Assembly (NCBI GenBank): GCA_963818775.1
Contig: CAWFUF010000004.1
Span: forward strand, 62,001-126,000
From: JAMXLO01 sp963818775
Lineage (GTDB): Bacteria; Pseudomonadota; Alphaproteobacteria; Acetobacterales; Acetobacteraceae
Direction of reading: 5' to 3'
DNA length: 64,000 bases
In this document: piece by piece, positions 18,361 to 27,880 of the stretch
Numbering within the stretch: the first letter of the stretch is position 1
Layout: every line of letters starts with the position of its first letter
Notes under the pieces: generated by a model
The model's input: only the letters and a program-made list of their open reading frames with translations
Database searches by the model: none
Told to the model about the DNA's origin: nothing
Position numbers and translations under genes: made by a program

Positions 18361-18843
18361 ATGCCCGAATCGAAGGTCGATCCAGCCGAGACCGACCTGC
18401 GTATGGCGCAGGATCTGCTGTTCTTCGCCTACCGCGACTTCACGAACGCCGCCGACGTGGCACTGGAGGAACTCGGGCTCGGCCGCGCGCATCATCGTGC
18501 GCTGCATTTCATTGGCCGCAATCCGGGAATTACCGTTTCAGATCTGCTCGGCATTCTGCGCATAACCAAGCAGTCGCTCGCCCGCGTGCTTGGCGCACTG
18601 ATGGATCAAGGCTACGTCGCGCAGGCGCCCGGCAGCACGGATCGCCGTCAGCGGCTCTTGACGCTCTCCGCGGCCGGCGCGGCGCTGGAACGGCGGCTGT
18701 TCGAGCGCCAGCAGGAACGTCTGCGACCGGCCTATCGCGAGGCGGGCCCCGCCGCGGTCGACGGCTTCCGCCATGTGTTGCAGGGCATAATGGATGACAC
18801 GGCGCGGGCCTATATCGATGCGCATCACGCGAGGGAAGACTGA
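18361..18843 (+). CDS. MarR-family transcriptional regulator
   Basis: A 160-residue winged-helix repressor: PGITVSDLLGILRITKQSLA spans helix-turn-helix, and DRRQRLLTLSAAG is the wing. The second ATG (18361) is chosen because AAGGA lies at a proper distance, whereas it touches the first ATG at 18352. Its stop overlaps the next gene's ATG (TGATG at 18843), so MarR, response regulator and kinase are one unit. The ligand is unknown. Confidence 0.9.
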   Translation: MPESKVDPAETDLRMAQDLLFFAYRDFTNAADVALEELGLGRAHHRALHFIGRNPGITVSDLLGILRITKQSLARVLGALMDQGYVAQAPGSTDRRQRLLTLSAAGAALERRLFERQQERLRPAYREAGPAAVDGFRHVLQGIMDDTARAYIDAHHARED

Positions 18844-19538
18844 TGGCGGAGGATGCCCACATCCTGGTGGTCGACGACGATGCCCGACTGCGCGCGCTCT
18901 TGTCGCGCTATCTGGCGGGCGAAGGCTTTCGCGTTACCACTGCCGAGACAGCGACCGAGGCCCGCGACAAGCTGCGCTTCATGCATCCCGACATGCTGGT
19001 GCTCGACGTCATGATGCCCGGCGAAAGCGGCCTGACGCTGACCGAATCGCTGCGCCGCGAGCAGGGCAGCGAAATGCCTGTGCTGCTGCTCACCGCACGT
19101 GGCGCGCCGGAGGATCGCATCGCCGGGTTCGAGGCGGGCGCAGATGACTATCTCGGCAAACCCTTCGAGCCGCGCGAACTGGTGCTGCGTATCCGCGCGC
19201 TGCTGCGCCGCGCGCCCGCCCAGCCGGAGACTCCGCAAGGTCCGGTGCGGCTTGGTGCGCTGCGGTTCGACATCGAACGCGGCGAACTGAGCGGACCGGA
19301 TGGAGTCATGCGGTTAACCGGCGGCGAGGTCGCTCTGCTGACCGCGCTGGCGCGCAACCCGAACGGGGTGCTGTCACGCGAGGCGATCGCCACGACCCTC
19401 GGCATGGATGATGCAGGCGAGCGAGCCATCGACGTGCAGGTGACCCGTCTGCGCCGCAAGATCGAGACCGATCCACGCGAGCCGCGCTTTTTGCACACCG
19501 TGCGAGGGCGCGGTTATGTGCTGAAGCCGGGCCTATAG
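18843..19538 (+). CDS. OmpR-family response regulator
   Basis: A 231-residue two-component regulator. The receiver domain has the acidic pocket VVDDD (residues 9-13), phosphoacceptor Asp55 in LVLDVMMPG, LLTARG and the conserved Lys in DDYLGKPFEP. The C-terminal winged helix carries GVLSREAIATTL and RAIDVQVTRLRRKIE, ending HTVRGRGYVL. It is most similar in style to OmpR itself. It is translationally coupled to the upstream marR and followed 28 bases later by its kinase. Confidence 0.95.
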   Translation: MAEDAHILVVDDDARLRALLSRYLAGEGFRVTTAETATEARDKLRFMHPDMLVLDVMMPGESGLTLTESLRREQGSEMPVLLLTARGAPEDRIAGFEAGADDYLGKPFEPRELVLRIRALLRRAPAQPETPQGPVRLGALRFDIERGELSGPDGVMRLTGGEVALLTALARNPNGVLSREAIATTLGMDDAGERAIDVQVTRLRRKIETDPREPRFLHTVRGRGYVLKPGL

Positions 19539-19566
19539 GAGGATGATCGACACCGAGTGATTCGCG

Positions 19567-20910
19567 ATGCTGCCACCTGACCTCCAGCCCGCGCGGATAG
19601 TGAACCGCGGAATACGGAAGGTGCTGCCGCGTTCGCTGCTCGGGCGCAGCCTGCTGATGATTCTGCTTCCGCTGGTGTTGTTGCAGGCTGTCGCGCTGCA
19701 GATCTTCTACGGCAGCCATCTCGATGTGGTGTCGCGACGGCTGTCGAGTGCCGTCGTGGGCGAGATTGCCTATTCGTTGGAATTGCTGAACCGATATCCC
19801 GACGAAGCCGATCGCATGTGGATCCTGAGCCAGGCCGCCCGCGACTTCGATCTGGACATGACGATTGATACCGGCGCCGTGCTGCCCAACGAGCGTGCGA
19901 TCAACATCCTGGGCCCGATGGACGATGACCTCGCGAGCGCACTACGCTCCCAGATCGGCAGACCGTTCATCGCCGATTGGACCTCGAACAGCCAGAACGT
20001 GCTCATCAGTGTGGAGATTCCGGACGGCGTGCTGCACATCAACGTGCCACGCAAGCGGCTGTATGCCGGCACGATCTACATTTTCGTCCTCTGGATCGTC
20101 GGCATGGCGATGGTGCTGTTCGGCATCGCCGCGCTGTTTATGCGGAATCAGGTGCGTGCGATCAGGCGCCTGGCCAGGGCAGCCGAGGCATTCGGCATGG
20201 GGCGTGATATCGGGCCGATCAAGCCGGAGGGCGCCACCGAGGTGCGGCAGGCCGCGACGGCCTTCAATCGAATGCAAGAGCGCGTGCGCCGGTTCCTGGT
20301 GCAGCGGACCGAGATGTTGGCTGGCGTCTCTCACGATTTGCGCACGCCGCTGACGCGGCTGCGTCTGGCGCTGGCAATGATGCCGGCGCGCGAGGAACTG
20401 CGGCAGGACGTCGCCGAGATGACGGCGGATGTGGCAGAGATGGAGGGGATGATCGGTGGCTACCTCGCCTTCGCGCGTGGCGAAGGCACTGAGCAGGCTG
20501 AACCGGTCAACCTCTCGGCGGTGCTCGAGGAGGTTGCCGCCGGCGCACGGCGCTCTGGTGCGGACGTAGCCGTCGACGCACCGCCGGCCCTGACATTGCC
20601 ACTGCGTGCCAACGCAGTGCGGCGCGCCATCACCAACCTGGTGGACAACGCGCGTCGCCACGCACATCGCGTCGCGCTGGTGGCGATGCCGCAGGGCCGC
20701 ATGGTGTTCGTGACCGTGGACGACGACGGTCCCGGCATTCCACCCGAGCGGCGCGAAAGCGTGTTCCGCCCGTTCGAGAGTGACAGCAGCGGCGGCACCG
20801 GCCTGGGTCTCACCATCGCGCGCGACATCGTGCGAGCGCATGGCGGCGAGATCGTCCTGGAGGATAGTCCCCTCGGCGGCCTGCGGGCGCGAATCAGGCT
20901 GCCGATCTAG
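19567..20910 (+). CDS. EnvZ-like sensor histidine kinase
   Basis: A 447-residue inner-membrane kinase. Membrane helix 1 is around residues 28-45, followed by a periplasmic sensor of about 120 residues and helix 2 around 168-190. Next come HAMP, HisKA with phosphorylated His256 in LAGVSHDLRTPLTRLRL, and HATPase motifs NLVDNARRH, DDDGPGIP and GTGLGLTIARDI. It pairs with the adjacent OmpR-type regulator. The signal is not inferable. Confidence 0.94.
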   Translation: MLPPDLQPARIVNRGIRKVLPRSLLGRSLLMILLPLVLLQAVALQIFYGSHLDVVSRRLSSAVVGEIAYSLELLNRYPDEADRMWILSQAARDFDLDMTIDTGAVLPNERAINILGPMDDDLASALRSQIGRPFIADWTSNSQNVLISVEIPDGVLHINVPRKRLYAGTIYIFVLWIVGMAMVLFGIAALFMRNQVRAIRRLARAAEAFGMGRDIGPIKPEGATEVRQAATAFNRMQERVRRFLVQRTEMLAGVSHDLRTPLTRLRLALAMMPAREELRQDVAEMTADVAEMEGMIGGYLAFARGEGTEQAEPVNLSAVLEEVAAGARRSGADVAVDAPPALTLPLRANAVRRAITNLVDNARRHAHRVALVAMPQGRMVFVTVDDDGPGIPPERRESVFRPFESDSSGGTGLGLTIARDIVRAHGGEIVLEDSPLGGLRARIRLPI

Positions 20911-21039
20911 CTTCCATCGTCGGATCATCGGGCTGATATTCTATGAGGGTTCTTCCGGCCGTGATCGTGCCTCCAGCCTGGCTCGACATTGGACGACCGC
21001 GACGCCGCCGAAGGCACCAAACCCGAGCAGGAGGACCAA

Positions 21040-21839
21040 ATGCGATTACGAACTAATCTCCTGAAGGAGATTGCTCGTGAAGTATTGGGACGAATTCGTG
21101 TGAGGCCAGAGTTAGACTGGGCTTCTGCAAAGGTGCCTGTAGATGACGAGTTTCCCGCCGATGATCCAAGCAATACGATCTACAGTTTCAATATTCAGGG
21201 CATACAGCTCGAGGTTCCGCGCTCGCTTCTGCAGCCCGACATATGGCGAAGCTTGGTATATGGATCTTACGAAGGGAGCGAGATAGACGCGCTTCGTTAT
21301 GCAATCCGGCCTGGCGATGCGGTTCTCGAGATCGGTGCGGGCATTGGATTCATCTCGAGCTTCGCCAAGCGCGAGCTTCAGGCCTCGCGCATCGTTGCAA
21401 TAGAGGCCGATCCGGTCCTCATTCCCGTTATCAAGCACACACACGCGGTCAATGGCATCTCTGCCGAGGTGCGGAATGTCGTGGCCGCTGTGACGGACGG
21501 AGTGGTTGAGTTTAATCGCCAGCCATCATTCTGGGCATCCTCCATTGTCGACCTGCCCGGTAGCACGAAGGTGAGGCTTCCCGCACGCAGCCTGCAGGGG
21601 CTTATTGAAGATGTGGATCCGGACGTCTTGGTGGTGGATACAGAGGGCGCCGAGGGCAGACTCTTTGAAGGGCTGAGGCTCCCAAGAAGGCTCCGCCACG
21701 CGGTGGTCGAGGTTCACAAGCAGCAGATCGGCTCGCTGCAATTTCCGCATGCTTCGATGCGATGTCGAAGGCTTCCCTGGGTTACGATCCAGATGGGTCA
21801 TCCCACACGAATGTCACATTCAGCCGAATCGACCGATAA
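21040..21839 (+). pseudogene. FkbM-family SAM methyltransferase, frameshifted near 3' end
   Basis: SAM motif VLEIGAGIGFISSF, AIEADP and VLVVDTEGAEGRL identify an FkbM-type methyltransferase, usually modifying glycans or antibiotics. The open frame drifts after QQIGSL (near 21738) into an unrelated basic tail that runs on to 21891. The other frame gives the expected end AISACFDAMSKASLGYDPDG and TFSRIDR, stopping at 21839. One missing base near 21738 explains it; repaired length 266 residues. ATG 21040 has GGAGG upstream. Base composition is visibly less GC-rich than neighbours, suggesting transfer. Confidence 0.82.
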
Positions 21840-22079
21840 AGCCGGCGCGCCAACGGCCCGACCAAACTTGGCACCGTTTTGGCACACATAATACCGTTTC
21901 TTGCGGCCAAGCAGTGCCAGCGTGGCCGCCAAACCCCCCTGCTTCCGCGACGCCGGCCCGTGGATAGCCATCACCACCACCAACCGCATTCGGCGTGCCT
22001 GTCTAACCCAACTTCCGCACTTTCGGCGATAACAGGGCTATATCAATGCATTTCAGGCACCACAGCGGTTGGCCAACGT

Positions 22080-23417
22080 TCACACCGCCTCGTACTCGGC
22101 AGAGATCTCCTTGTTGGTGTAGTCCGTCAGCATTGACGTCGCGATGATGCCGACGATCGCGCAAAACAGGATGTAGAACGCGATCGGCCAGGCCGAACCG
22201 TAGGTGGCGAACAGCCACGTCGCGATGAATGGCGAAGGTCCGCCCGCGATGACCGAAGCAAGCTGGTAGCCGATCGATGTGCCGCTGTAGCGCAGCCGCG
22301 GCGTAAAGCTTTCCGCGATCAGTGCCGCCTCCGGCCCGTACTGCGTCATCACCGGCAAGAGCGAGATGGCGATGGCGCTGAACACGATCCACGGCACCCC
22401 GCTGTTGAGCATCGCAATGTACACGAAGCCAAAGATGCCCATGAACACACAGCCGATCATGAACATGTTCTTGCGGCCGACGTGATCCGACAGGTATCCG
22501 GCGCAGACCACCCACATGAAGCCCAGCACCGTCTGGCTGATCACGCCCATCAGCACGAAGTCGCGCGAGTACCCCAGCACACCGGTGGCGTAGGTGAAGA
22601 TCCACGCCCCGACGATGTAGCCGGGTGCCTGCTCCGGCATGCGCAGCAGCGCGGTCAGGATGATCTGCTTCGGTTGCCGCTTCAGCACCTCGAGCACCGG
22701 CACGCGCTCGGTGCGCTCCTCGTCAATAATCTTCTGGAATACCGGCGTCTCCATGATGCCAAGCCGGATCCATAGCCCGACGACGACCATGATGGCACTG
22801 AGGAAGAACGGGATGCGCCAGCCCCAAACGATGAACTGGTCGCCGGAGAGCCAACTGAAGAACAGCACCGCACAATTCGCCAGGAACAGTCCCGCAGGTG
22901 CGCCGAACTGTGGCCATGCAGATAGGAAGCCACGGTTCTTGTTGGTGCGTGCCCACTCCATCGCCAACAGCACCGAGCCGCCCCACTCGCCGCCGACACC
23001 GATACCCTGGATCAGGCGGATGACCGTGAGCAGGATTGCACCCCAGATGCCGATGCTGTTGTAGCCCGGCACGCAGCCAACGGCGACCGTGGCGACGCCG
23101 GTCACCAGCAGCGTGACGATGAGCGTCGCCTTGCGCCCGATGCGGTCTCCCCAGTGGCCAAAGATTAAGGCACCGATCGGCCGGCCGACGAAGCCGATGA
23201 AGAATACGCTGAACGCCTCGAGCACGCCGACGATGGGACTGGACTTCGGGAAGAACAGCTTGCCGAACACGAGTGCGGTCACCGTGCCGTACAGCAAGAA
23301 GTCGTACCACTCGATCGTGGTGCCTACCGTGCTGGCAATCACCGCGCGACGCAGATGTGCTTTGTGTTCGGCTTCGGACAGCCCACTTGGCGTGACGGCT
23401 GCTGGCGCTGCGGTCAT
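22080..23417 (-). CDS. MFS transporter, metabolite:H+ symporter (MHS) type
   Basis: A 445-residue, 12-helix carrier. TVGTTIEWYDFLLYGT in helix 1, GHWGDRIGRKATL in the 2-3 loop and IQGIGVGGEWGGSVLLAMEW in helix 4 are the signature of the MHS family (ShiA, KgtP, ProP), which imports organic acids or osmolytes with protons. The start at 23417 follows GGGAGGTT-like bases; the longer frame adds 25 residues unlike MHS proteins. It stands alone, with a 190-base gap upstream. Confidence 0.93.
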   Translation of the reverse strand: MTAAPAAVTPSGLSEAEHKAHLRRAVIASTVGTTIEWYDFLLYGTVTALVFGKLFFPKSSPIVGVLEAFSVFFIGFVGRPIGALIFGHWGDRIGRKATLIVTLLVTGVATVAVGCVPGYNSIGIWGAILLTVIRLIQGIGVGGEWGGSVLLAMEWARTNKNRGFLSAWPQFGAPAGLFLANCAVLFFSWLSGDQFIVWGWRIPFFLSAIMVVVGLWIRLGIMETPVFQKIIDEERTERVPVLEVLKRQPKQIILTALLRMPEQAPGYIVGAWIFTYATGVLGYSRDFVLMGVISQTVLGFMWVVCAGYLSDHVGRKNMFMIGCVFMGIFGFVYIAMLNSGVPWIVFSAIAISLLPVMTQYGPEAALIAESFTPRLRYSGTSIGYQLASVIAGGPSPFIATWLFATYGSAWPIAFYILFCAIVGIIATSMLTDYTNKEISAEYEAV

Positions 23418-23606
23418 CCCTGAACCTCCCAAAATGTGCGGGCAATTTCGCTTGCCCGCTTGTTGGCCCTCGTCGGCGCTGCCGCAGGGCATCTCCCTCG
23501 CTTCAGTCGAGACCGAGGCAAGACGCCGGAACTATAGTGAAGCCGTTTGCGTTCTGTCGCAGTTGCAATGGGTCATTCACAAACTGTTGAAATTGGCTAT
23601 CGATTG

Positions 23607-24032
23607 TCACTTTTGCTGCTGCGCCAGCGCCTTCACTTCATCCATCGCCTCGATGAAGCGCTGGTTGATCAAGGATAAGGCTTCTGAATTGGACTGCTGG
23701 ATCAGGTCGCTCAGCTCTTTCATGTGAGCCACCGCATGCTCGTAGGCCTGTTTCAACAGCTCGGCCTGCTTCGCTGCCTTGACCTGCGGCGCGTCGGTTG
23801 TGGCGAGCGCATGCATTACCTCGGTGACTTCGGCCATGCTGCTCTGCACAATCTCCATGTGCCGCCGAGCCACCGCCTGCGCGCCTTCCAGCGCGACCCG
23901 ATTGGCCGCCGACAGAGTCTCGAGATTCTTGCGGCTGGCAGCGAGGAACATCTCCATGTCTGGCAACGCCGGCAGCTTCATGTCGGCGAAGAACCTGGAA
24001 AAGTCCATGTTCGATTGCGGATTGCTTGCCAT
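23607..24032 (-). CDS. Phasin family protein
   Basis: A 141-residue, almost entirely helical protein that coats polyhydroxyalkanoate granules. Features are FFADMKLPALPDMEMFLAAS, then NLETLSAANRVALEGAQAVA and RRHMEIVQSSMAE, the Phasin_2 pattern, with a charged coiled-coil C-terminus ending ALAQQQK. No signal peptide. The start at 24032 is selected from the conserved N-terminus; the long upstream frame runs antisense to the dioxygenase gene. No PHA synthase gene is in the window. Confidence 0.88.
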   Translation of the reverse strand: MASNPQSNMDFSRFFADMKLPALPDMEMFLAASRKNLETLSAANRVALEGAQAVARRHMEIVQSSMAEVTEVMHALATTDAPQVKAAKQAELLKQAYEHAVAHMKELSDLIQQSNSEALSLINQRFIEAMDEVKALAQQQK

Positions 24033-24056
24033 GGTTAGGTAACTCCCGGCCGGGCC

Positions 24057-24929
24057 ATGCAGGTTGCACGCACGCGGCTTCCTGCGCAATCTGTGGGGAT
24101 GATCAGTTCGCTTTCTTTGCATACCGGCGCCGAGGTCAGCGGTGTTGACCTGACGCAACCGATCGATGTCGCACAGCGCGAACGACTGAAACGCGCCTTC
24201 GTCGAGCATTCGGTGCTGGTGTTCCGTGATCAGCATCTGTCGCCGCACCAGTTGCTGGATGCGGTACGGTTGTTCGGCGAAGTCTTCCCACAGCACAACA
24301 CGCGCTTCGCATTGCAGGAGTGCCCGGAGATCCACTACATCTCGAACCAGGACTATTATACCGACGGTCGACGCTACATTCCTGGCGAGGGCTATCACAC
24401 CGACCACTCGAATGCCGCCGAGCCGCCGAAGGCGACAGTGCTACACGCGGTGCAGCTACCGGACCGCGGCGGCGACACGCAGTTCGTCAACATGTATCGC
24501 GCGTATGAGGAGCTGTCCGCGGCGATGCGGCAGCGGATCAATGAGCTGCGCGCCGTTCATGTGTACCAAAGCAGGCATAGCGAGCGGAAGCTGATGGCGC
24601 TGAGCGAGGTGGCGCCACAGAAGGTGCCTGACGCGGTGGCACATCCTCTGGTGCGCACGCATCCCGAAAGCCGGCGCAAGGCCATCTATCTCAATCCGAT
24701 CCGCACCGAGGGGATCGTCGGAATGGAGGAAACCGAGGCGTTGTCATTGCTGGACGAACTGCTGAGGCATGCGACACAGCCACAGTACCAGTATCGCCAT
24801 CGATGGCTTCCGGGCGACATGGTGATGTGGGACAATCGCTGCCTCCTGCACAAGGCGAACGGCGATTACGATATGAACCAGATGCGGTATCTGTATCGGG
24901 TCATGCTGAAGGGGGATGTTCCGGCGTAG
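24057..24929 (+). CDS. TauD/TfdA-family Fe(II)/2-oxoglutarate dioxygenase
   Basis: A 290-residue non-heme iron oxygenase. HxD iron ligands are in GEGYHTDHSN, the distal His in NRCLLHKANGDY and the 2OG-binding Arg in MRYLYRVMLKG. The N-terminal TGAEVSGVDLTQPID matches TauD. Substrates in the family include taurine and aryloxy acids; the substrate here is unknown. An alternative start at 24099 (14 residues shorter) would leave more room for the promoter shared with divergent phasin. Confidence 0.9.
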   Translation: MQVARTRLPAQSVGMISSLSLHTGAEVSGVDLTQPIDVAQRERLKRAFVEHSVLVFRDQHLSPHQLLDAVRLFGEVFPQHNTRFALQECPEIHYISNQDYYTDGRRYIPGEGYHTDHSNAAEPPKATVLHAVQLPDRGGDTQFVNMYRAYEELSAAMRQRINELRAVHVYQSRHSERKLMALSEVAPQKVPDAVAHPLVRTHPESRRKAIYLNPIRTEGIVGMEETEALSLLDELLRHATQPQYQYRHRWLPGDMVMWDNRCLLHKANGDYDMNQMRYLYRVMLKGDVPA

Positions 24930-24938
24930 CCGCCGTAA

Positions 24939-25018
24939 CGTCATTGCGAGAAGCGCAGTGACGAAGCAATCCTCATCGTTCGGTCGGGATTGCTGCGTCG
25001 CATCACCCCGCAATGACA
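24939..25018. repeat. Palindromic intergenic repeat, family B (degenerate copy)
   Basis: Ends CGTCATTGCGAG and CCCGCAATGAC are inverted; inside are GACGAAGCAATCC and GGGATTGCTGCGTCG, also inverted. It fills the gap between the convergent dioxygenase and SDR genes and could act as a two-way terminator. A better-preserved copy lies at 63274-63369. Confidence 0.85.
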
Positions 25019-25026
25019 GCGGGCCG

Positions 25027-25773
25027 TTACCCCCGGCCGATGAACGGCATCTTCGTCGCCATGATGGTGACAAACTGCACATTGGATTCCAGCGGCAGGT
25101 TGGACATGAACAGAATCTGCTGGCCGACATGGTTCACGTCCATCCGCGGCTCGACCATCATCTGGCCGTGCGGCTGCATCTGGCCGGCGGTCGAGCGCGC
25201 CGTCATCGGGGTCGCGGCGTTGCCGATGTCGATCTGACCGGAGCAGATGTCGAACTGGCGGCCATCGAGCGCGATCGATTTGGTCAGTCCGGTCACCGCG
25301 TGCTTGGTCGAGGTGTAGGCGCAGGAACCGACGCGCGGCACATGCGCGGAGATCGAGCCGTTGTTGATGATGCGCCCGCCCCGCGGCGACTGGTCGCGCA
25401 TCATGCGGAACGCGGCGTTGGAGCACAGGAACATCGCGTTCAGGTTCACCGCGACCACGCGAGTCCACATCTCATAGGTGAAGTCGCCGAAATTCGTGGT
25501 GGGTGTGCCGCCGCCTGCATTGTTGAACAGCATGTCGATGCGGCCGAAGTTCGCATTGATCTGCGCGAACAGGTTGTCGACCTGGGTGGGGTCAGTCACG
25601 TCGGTCTGCACCACCAGGGCGCGTCCGCCGGTTTTCATGCCGGCGGTCTCCTCCAGCATCTCCTTGCGCCGCCCAGCCAACGCCACCGACCAGCCGTCGT
25701 TCATCAGTGCCAGCGCCGATGCACGCCCGATGCCGCTGCCCGCTCCGGTGATGACGGCAAAACGGTCTGCCAT
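25027..25773 (-). CDS. SDR-family oxidoreductase
   Basis: A 248-residue NAD(P)-dependent short-chain dehydrogenase. Cofactor loop TGAGSGIGRA, NNAGGG, and the catalytic Ser/Tyr/Lys in NNGSISA and CAYTSTKHAVTG are all present. The start at 25773 places MADRFAVITG at the N-terminus; the longer frame adds 35 unrelated residues. Substrate unknown. It ends next to a palindromic repeat and is divergent from the Gfo/Idh gene. Confidence 0.92.
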   Translation of the reverse strand: MADRFAVITGAGSGIGRASALALMNDGWSVALAGRRKEMLEETAGMKTGGRALVVQTDVTDPTQVDNLFAQINANFGRIDMLFNNAGGGTPTTNFGDFTYEMWTRVVAVNLNAMFLCSNAAFRMMRDQSPRGGRIINNGSISAHVPRVGSCAYTSTKHAVTGLTKSIALDGRQFDICSGQIDIGNAATPMTARSTAGQMQPHGQMMVEPRMDVNHVGQQILFMSNLPLESNVQFVTIMATKMPFIGRG

Positions 25774-25876
25774 GGTGTTTCTCCCCTCGGTTGCTGTCGT
25801 CTCGGCGCATTGTGGACCGTGGTTGCGGGGTGGGGAAGATGGTGCGAGCGTTGGCTGGAGCACGCGAGGGACGAAC

Positions 25877-26887
25877 ATGCCGCGGTTTGCCGCGATCGGG
25901 CTGGACCACCGTCACATCTATGATCTGACGCAGGATTTGCTGGACGCAGGTGCCGAGTGTGTCGGCTACAACCCGGACACAACCGATCCGCGCGTGCTGG
26001 CGGGCTTCCGCAAGCGCTTTCCGCAAGTACGAGAGTCCGAGACGAAGCGTCTGCTGGACGACCCGTCGATCGATTTTGTGGTGATCGCGGCGCGGCCCTG
26101 CGATCGCGCCGAGTTAGCGATCGCGGCGATGCAGTGCGGCAAGGACGTCATGGTGGACAAACCCGGCATCACCACGCTCGAGCAGCTTGCCGCGGTCGAG
26201 CTCGCTGTGGGGGAGACCGGGCGAATCTGGTCGATCAGTCTCGGCCGGCTTGCCTCGCCCGCGGTGCAGGAGGCGCTGCGAATCGTGCGTTCGGGAGAGC
26301 TTGGGCGGGTGGTGCATACGACATCGCTCGCGCCGCACCGGCTCAATCGCGCGCTGCGGCCTGCGTGGTTCTTCGATACGCCCGCGTATGGCGGCATCAT
26401 CAACGATATCGGCGTGCATTCGATCGATCAGTTCCTCGCCTTCGCCGCGGCCGACGATGCCGAGGTCGTGTCGTGCAGTGTCGGCGCGTTCGGCACCGAG
26501 CCTGCGGGCTTCGAGGATTTCGCCGAGTTGGTGCTGGCAACGCCGTCGGTGCGCGGCTACGTCAGGCTGGACTGGTTCACGCCGGACGGCCTGCCGACCT
26601 GGGGTGATGGCCGGTTCTTCGTCGTCGGCACCGAAGGCACGCTGGAGCTGCGCAAGAATCTCGACATCGAGGGCCGCGAAGGCACCGACCACATGTTCGT
26701 CGCCAATCGTACCGCCACGCGCTATGTCGATTGCAGCAGGCTGCCGGTGACTTACTATCGGCACTTCCTCAGCGACATCGTCGATCGCACCGAGACCGCG
26801 ATGCCGCAGCTTCAGGTGTTCAATGTCTGCCGGCTCGCGTTGCGGGCACAGGCACAGGCGCTGCGCTATGTGGCGAAGCAGTCATGA
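25877..26887 (+). CDS. Gfo/Idh/MocA family oxidoreductase (first of pair)
   Basis: A 336-residue predicted NAD(P)-dependent sugar or inositol dehydrogenase. The N-terminal Rossmann glycine motif is altered to AAIGLDHRHIYD, so cofactor binding may be atypical. The family VDKPGITTLEQ (EKP-like motif with Asp) and the catalytic-region GGIINDIGVHSIDQFL are visible. Its stop overlaps the next gene's ATG (26884-26887). The paralogous pair probably acts in one pathway, possibly as subunits or in sequential steps. Confidence 0.85.
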   Translation: MPRFAAIGLDHRHIYDLTQDLLDAGAECVGYNPDTTDPRVLAGFRKRFPQVRESETKRLLDDPSIDFVVIAARPCDRAELAIAAMQCGKDVMVDKPGITTLEQLAAVELAVGETGRIWSISLGRLASPAVQEALRIVRSGELGRVVHTTSLAPHRLNRALRPAWFFDTPAYGGIINDIGVHSIDQFLAFAAADDAEVVSCSVGAFGTEPAGFEDFAELVLATPSVRGYVRLDWFTPDGLPTWGDGRFFVVGTEGTLELRKNLDIEGREGTDHMFVANRTATRYVDCSRLPVTYYRHFLSDIVDRTETAMPQLQVFNVCRLALRAQAQALRYVAKQS

Positions 26888-27879
26888 TCGGGGTCGCGGT
26901 CATCGGCCTCGGGAATGCGCTACAACCGCACGCGCGCGCACTTGTCGATCTGACCGATCGGGTGCGCGTCGTATGGGCCGCGGCAAGCAGTGCGGCGCGA
27001 TTGCAGGACGTCGCCGACCGCTACGGATTTCCCACCACCGCCGATGTCCCGCGTGCCATCGCTGATCCGGCGGTCGACGTGGTGGTGGTGCTGACTCCGG
27101 CCAACGCGCATTTGCCGATCGCACATGCAGCGTTTGCCGCCGGCAAGCATGTGCTGTGCGAGAAGCCGCTGGAGGTATCGATCGAGCGCGGCGAACAGCT
27201 TATCGCGGCGGGACGGCGCGCGAACCGCCACCTCGGCATCTGTCTTCAGCATCGCTTCCGTCCGGGCAGTCAGCGGCTGCGTCAGGTGCTGCGTGAGGGC
27301 AGGCTTGGCGAGATCCAGGCGGCGACGATGATGGTGCCCTGGTGGCGCCCGCAATCCTATTACGATGAGCCTGGCCGCGGGGTGAAGGCGCGCGACGGCG
27401 GCGGCGTGCTGATTACCCAGGCGATCCATTCGCTCGATCTGTTCCGCTGGCTGCTCGGCATCGAGCGGGTCGAGGCGGCGCAGGTACGAACGACCGCGCT
27501 ACACCGGATGGAGACCGAGGACTATGCGTCGGCGCTGGTGCGTCTCGGCAATGGCGCGCCGGGCACGATCATCGCGACGGTGGCCGCATGGCCGGGCAGC
27601 CGCGAATGGCTGCACATCATCGGGGCGAAGGGCACGGCGCGGCTCGAGGGCGGCGGATTGCGTCTCGCATTCGTCGATGGCGGCGAGGAGGTTTTGGAGG
27701 ATGCCGGGGGGTCCGGCAGCGGCGCCAGTGTGATGAGCTTCTCGCACGAGGCGCACCGTGCGGTCATCAGCGACTTTCTCGATACGATCGAGCAGCGACG
27801 CGAGCCGGCAATTCCCGGGGAGGAGGCGCTGGCGACGCAGAGAGTGATTGAGGCGATTCTGGACATGGGAGGGCGTTAA
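26884..27879 (+). CDS. Gfo/Idh/MocA family oxidoreductase (second of pair)
   Basis: A 331-residue NAD(P)-dependent dehydrogenase. The Rossmann start AVIGLGNALQPHARAL, CEKPLEVSIERG with the conserved EKP, and GGGVLITQAIHSLDLFRWLL with the active-site His are intact. Substrate is probably a sugar, polyol or derivative. It is translationally coupled to the preceding paralogue and followed directly by the CinA-type gene. Confidence 0.9.
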   Translation: MIGVAVIGLGNALQPHARALVDLTDRVRVVWAAASSAARLQDVADRYGFPTTADVPRAIADPAVDVVVVLTPANAHLPIAHAAFAAGKHVLCEKPLEVSIERGEQLIAAGRRANRHLGICLQHRFRPGSQRLRQVLREGRLGEIQAATMMVPWWRPQSYYDEPGRGVKARDGGGVLITQAIHSLDLFRWLLGIERVEAAQVRTTALHRMETEDYASALVRLGNGAPGTIIATVAAWPGSREWLHIIGAKGTARLEGGGLRLAFVDGGEEVLEDAGGSGSGASVMSFSHEAHRAVISDFLDTIEQRREPAIPGEEALATQRVIEAILDMGGR

Positions 27880-27880
27880 T

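Noticed and set aside
21840..22079. Possible gene remnant between FkbM and the MHS transporter
   Set aside because: A short minus frame (LARKKRYYVCQNGAKFGR-like) is visible but I could not tie it to any family, and it overlaps the FkbM tail. Nothing else supported in this 240-base gap.
24939..25018. Possible CRISPR-like or tRNA structure
   Set aside because: Only one inverted unit with no spacer array and no cloverleaf; it matches the family B repeat instead.
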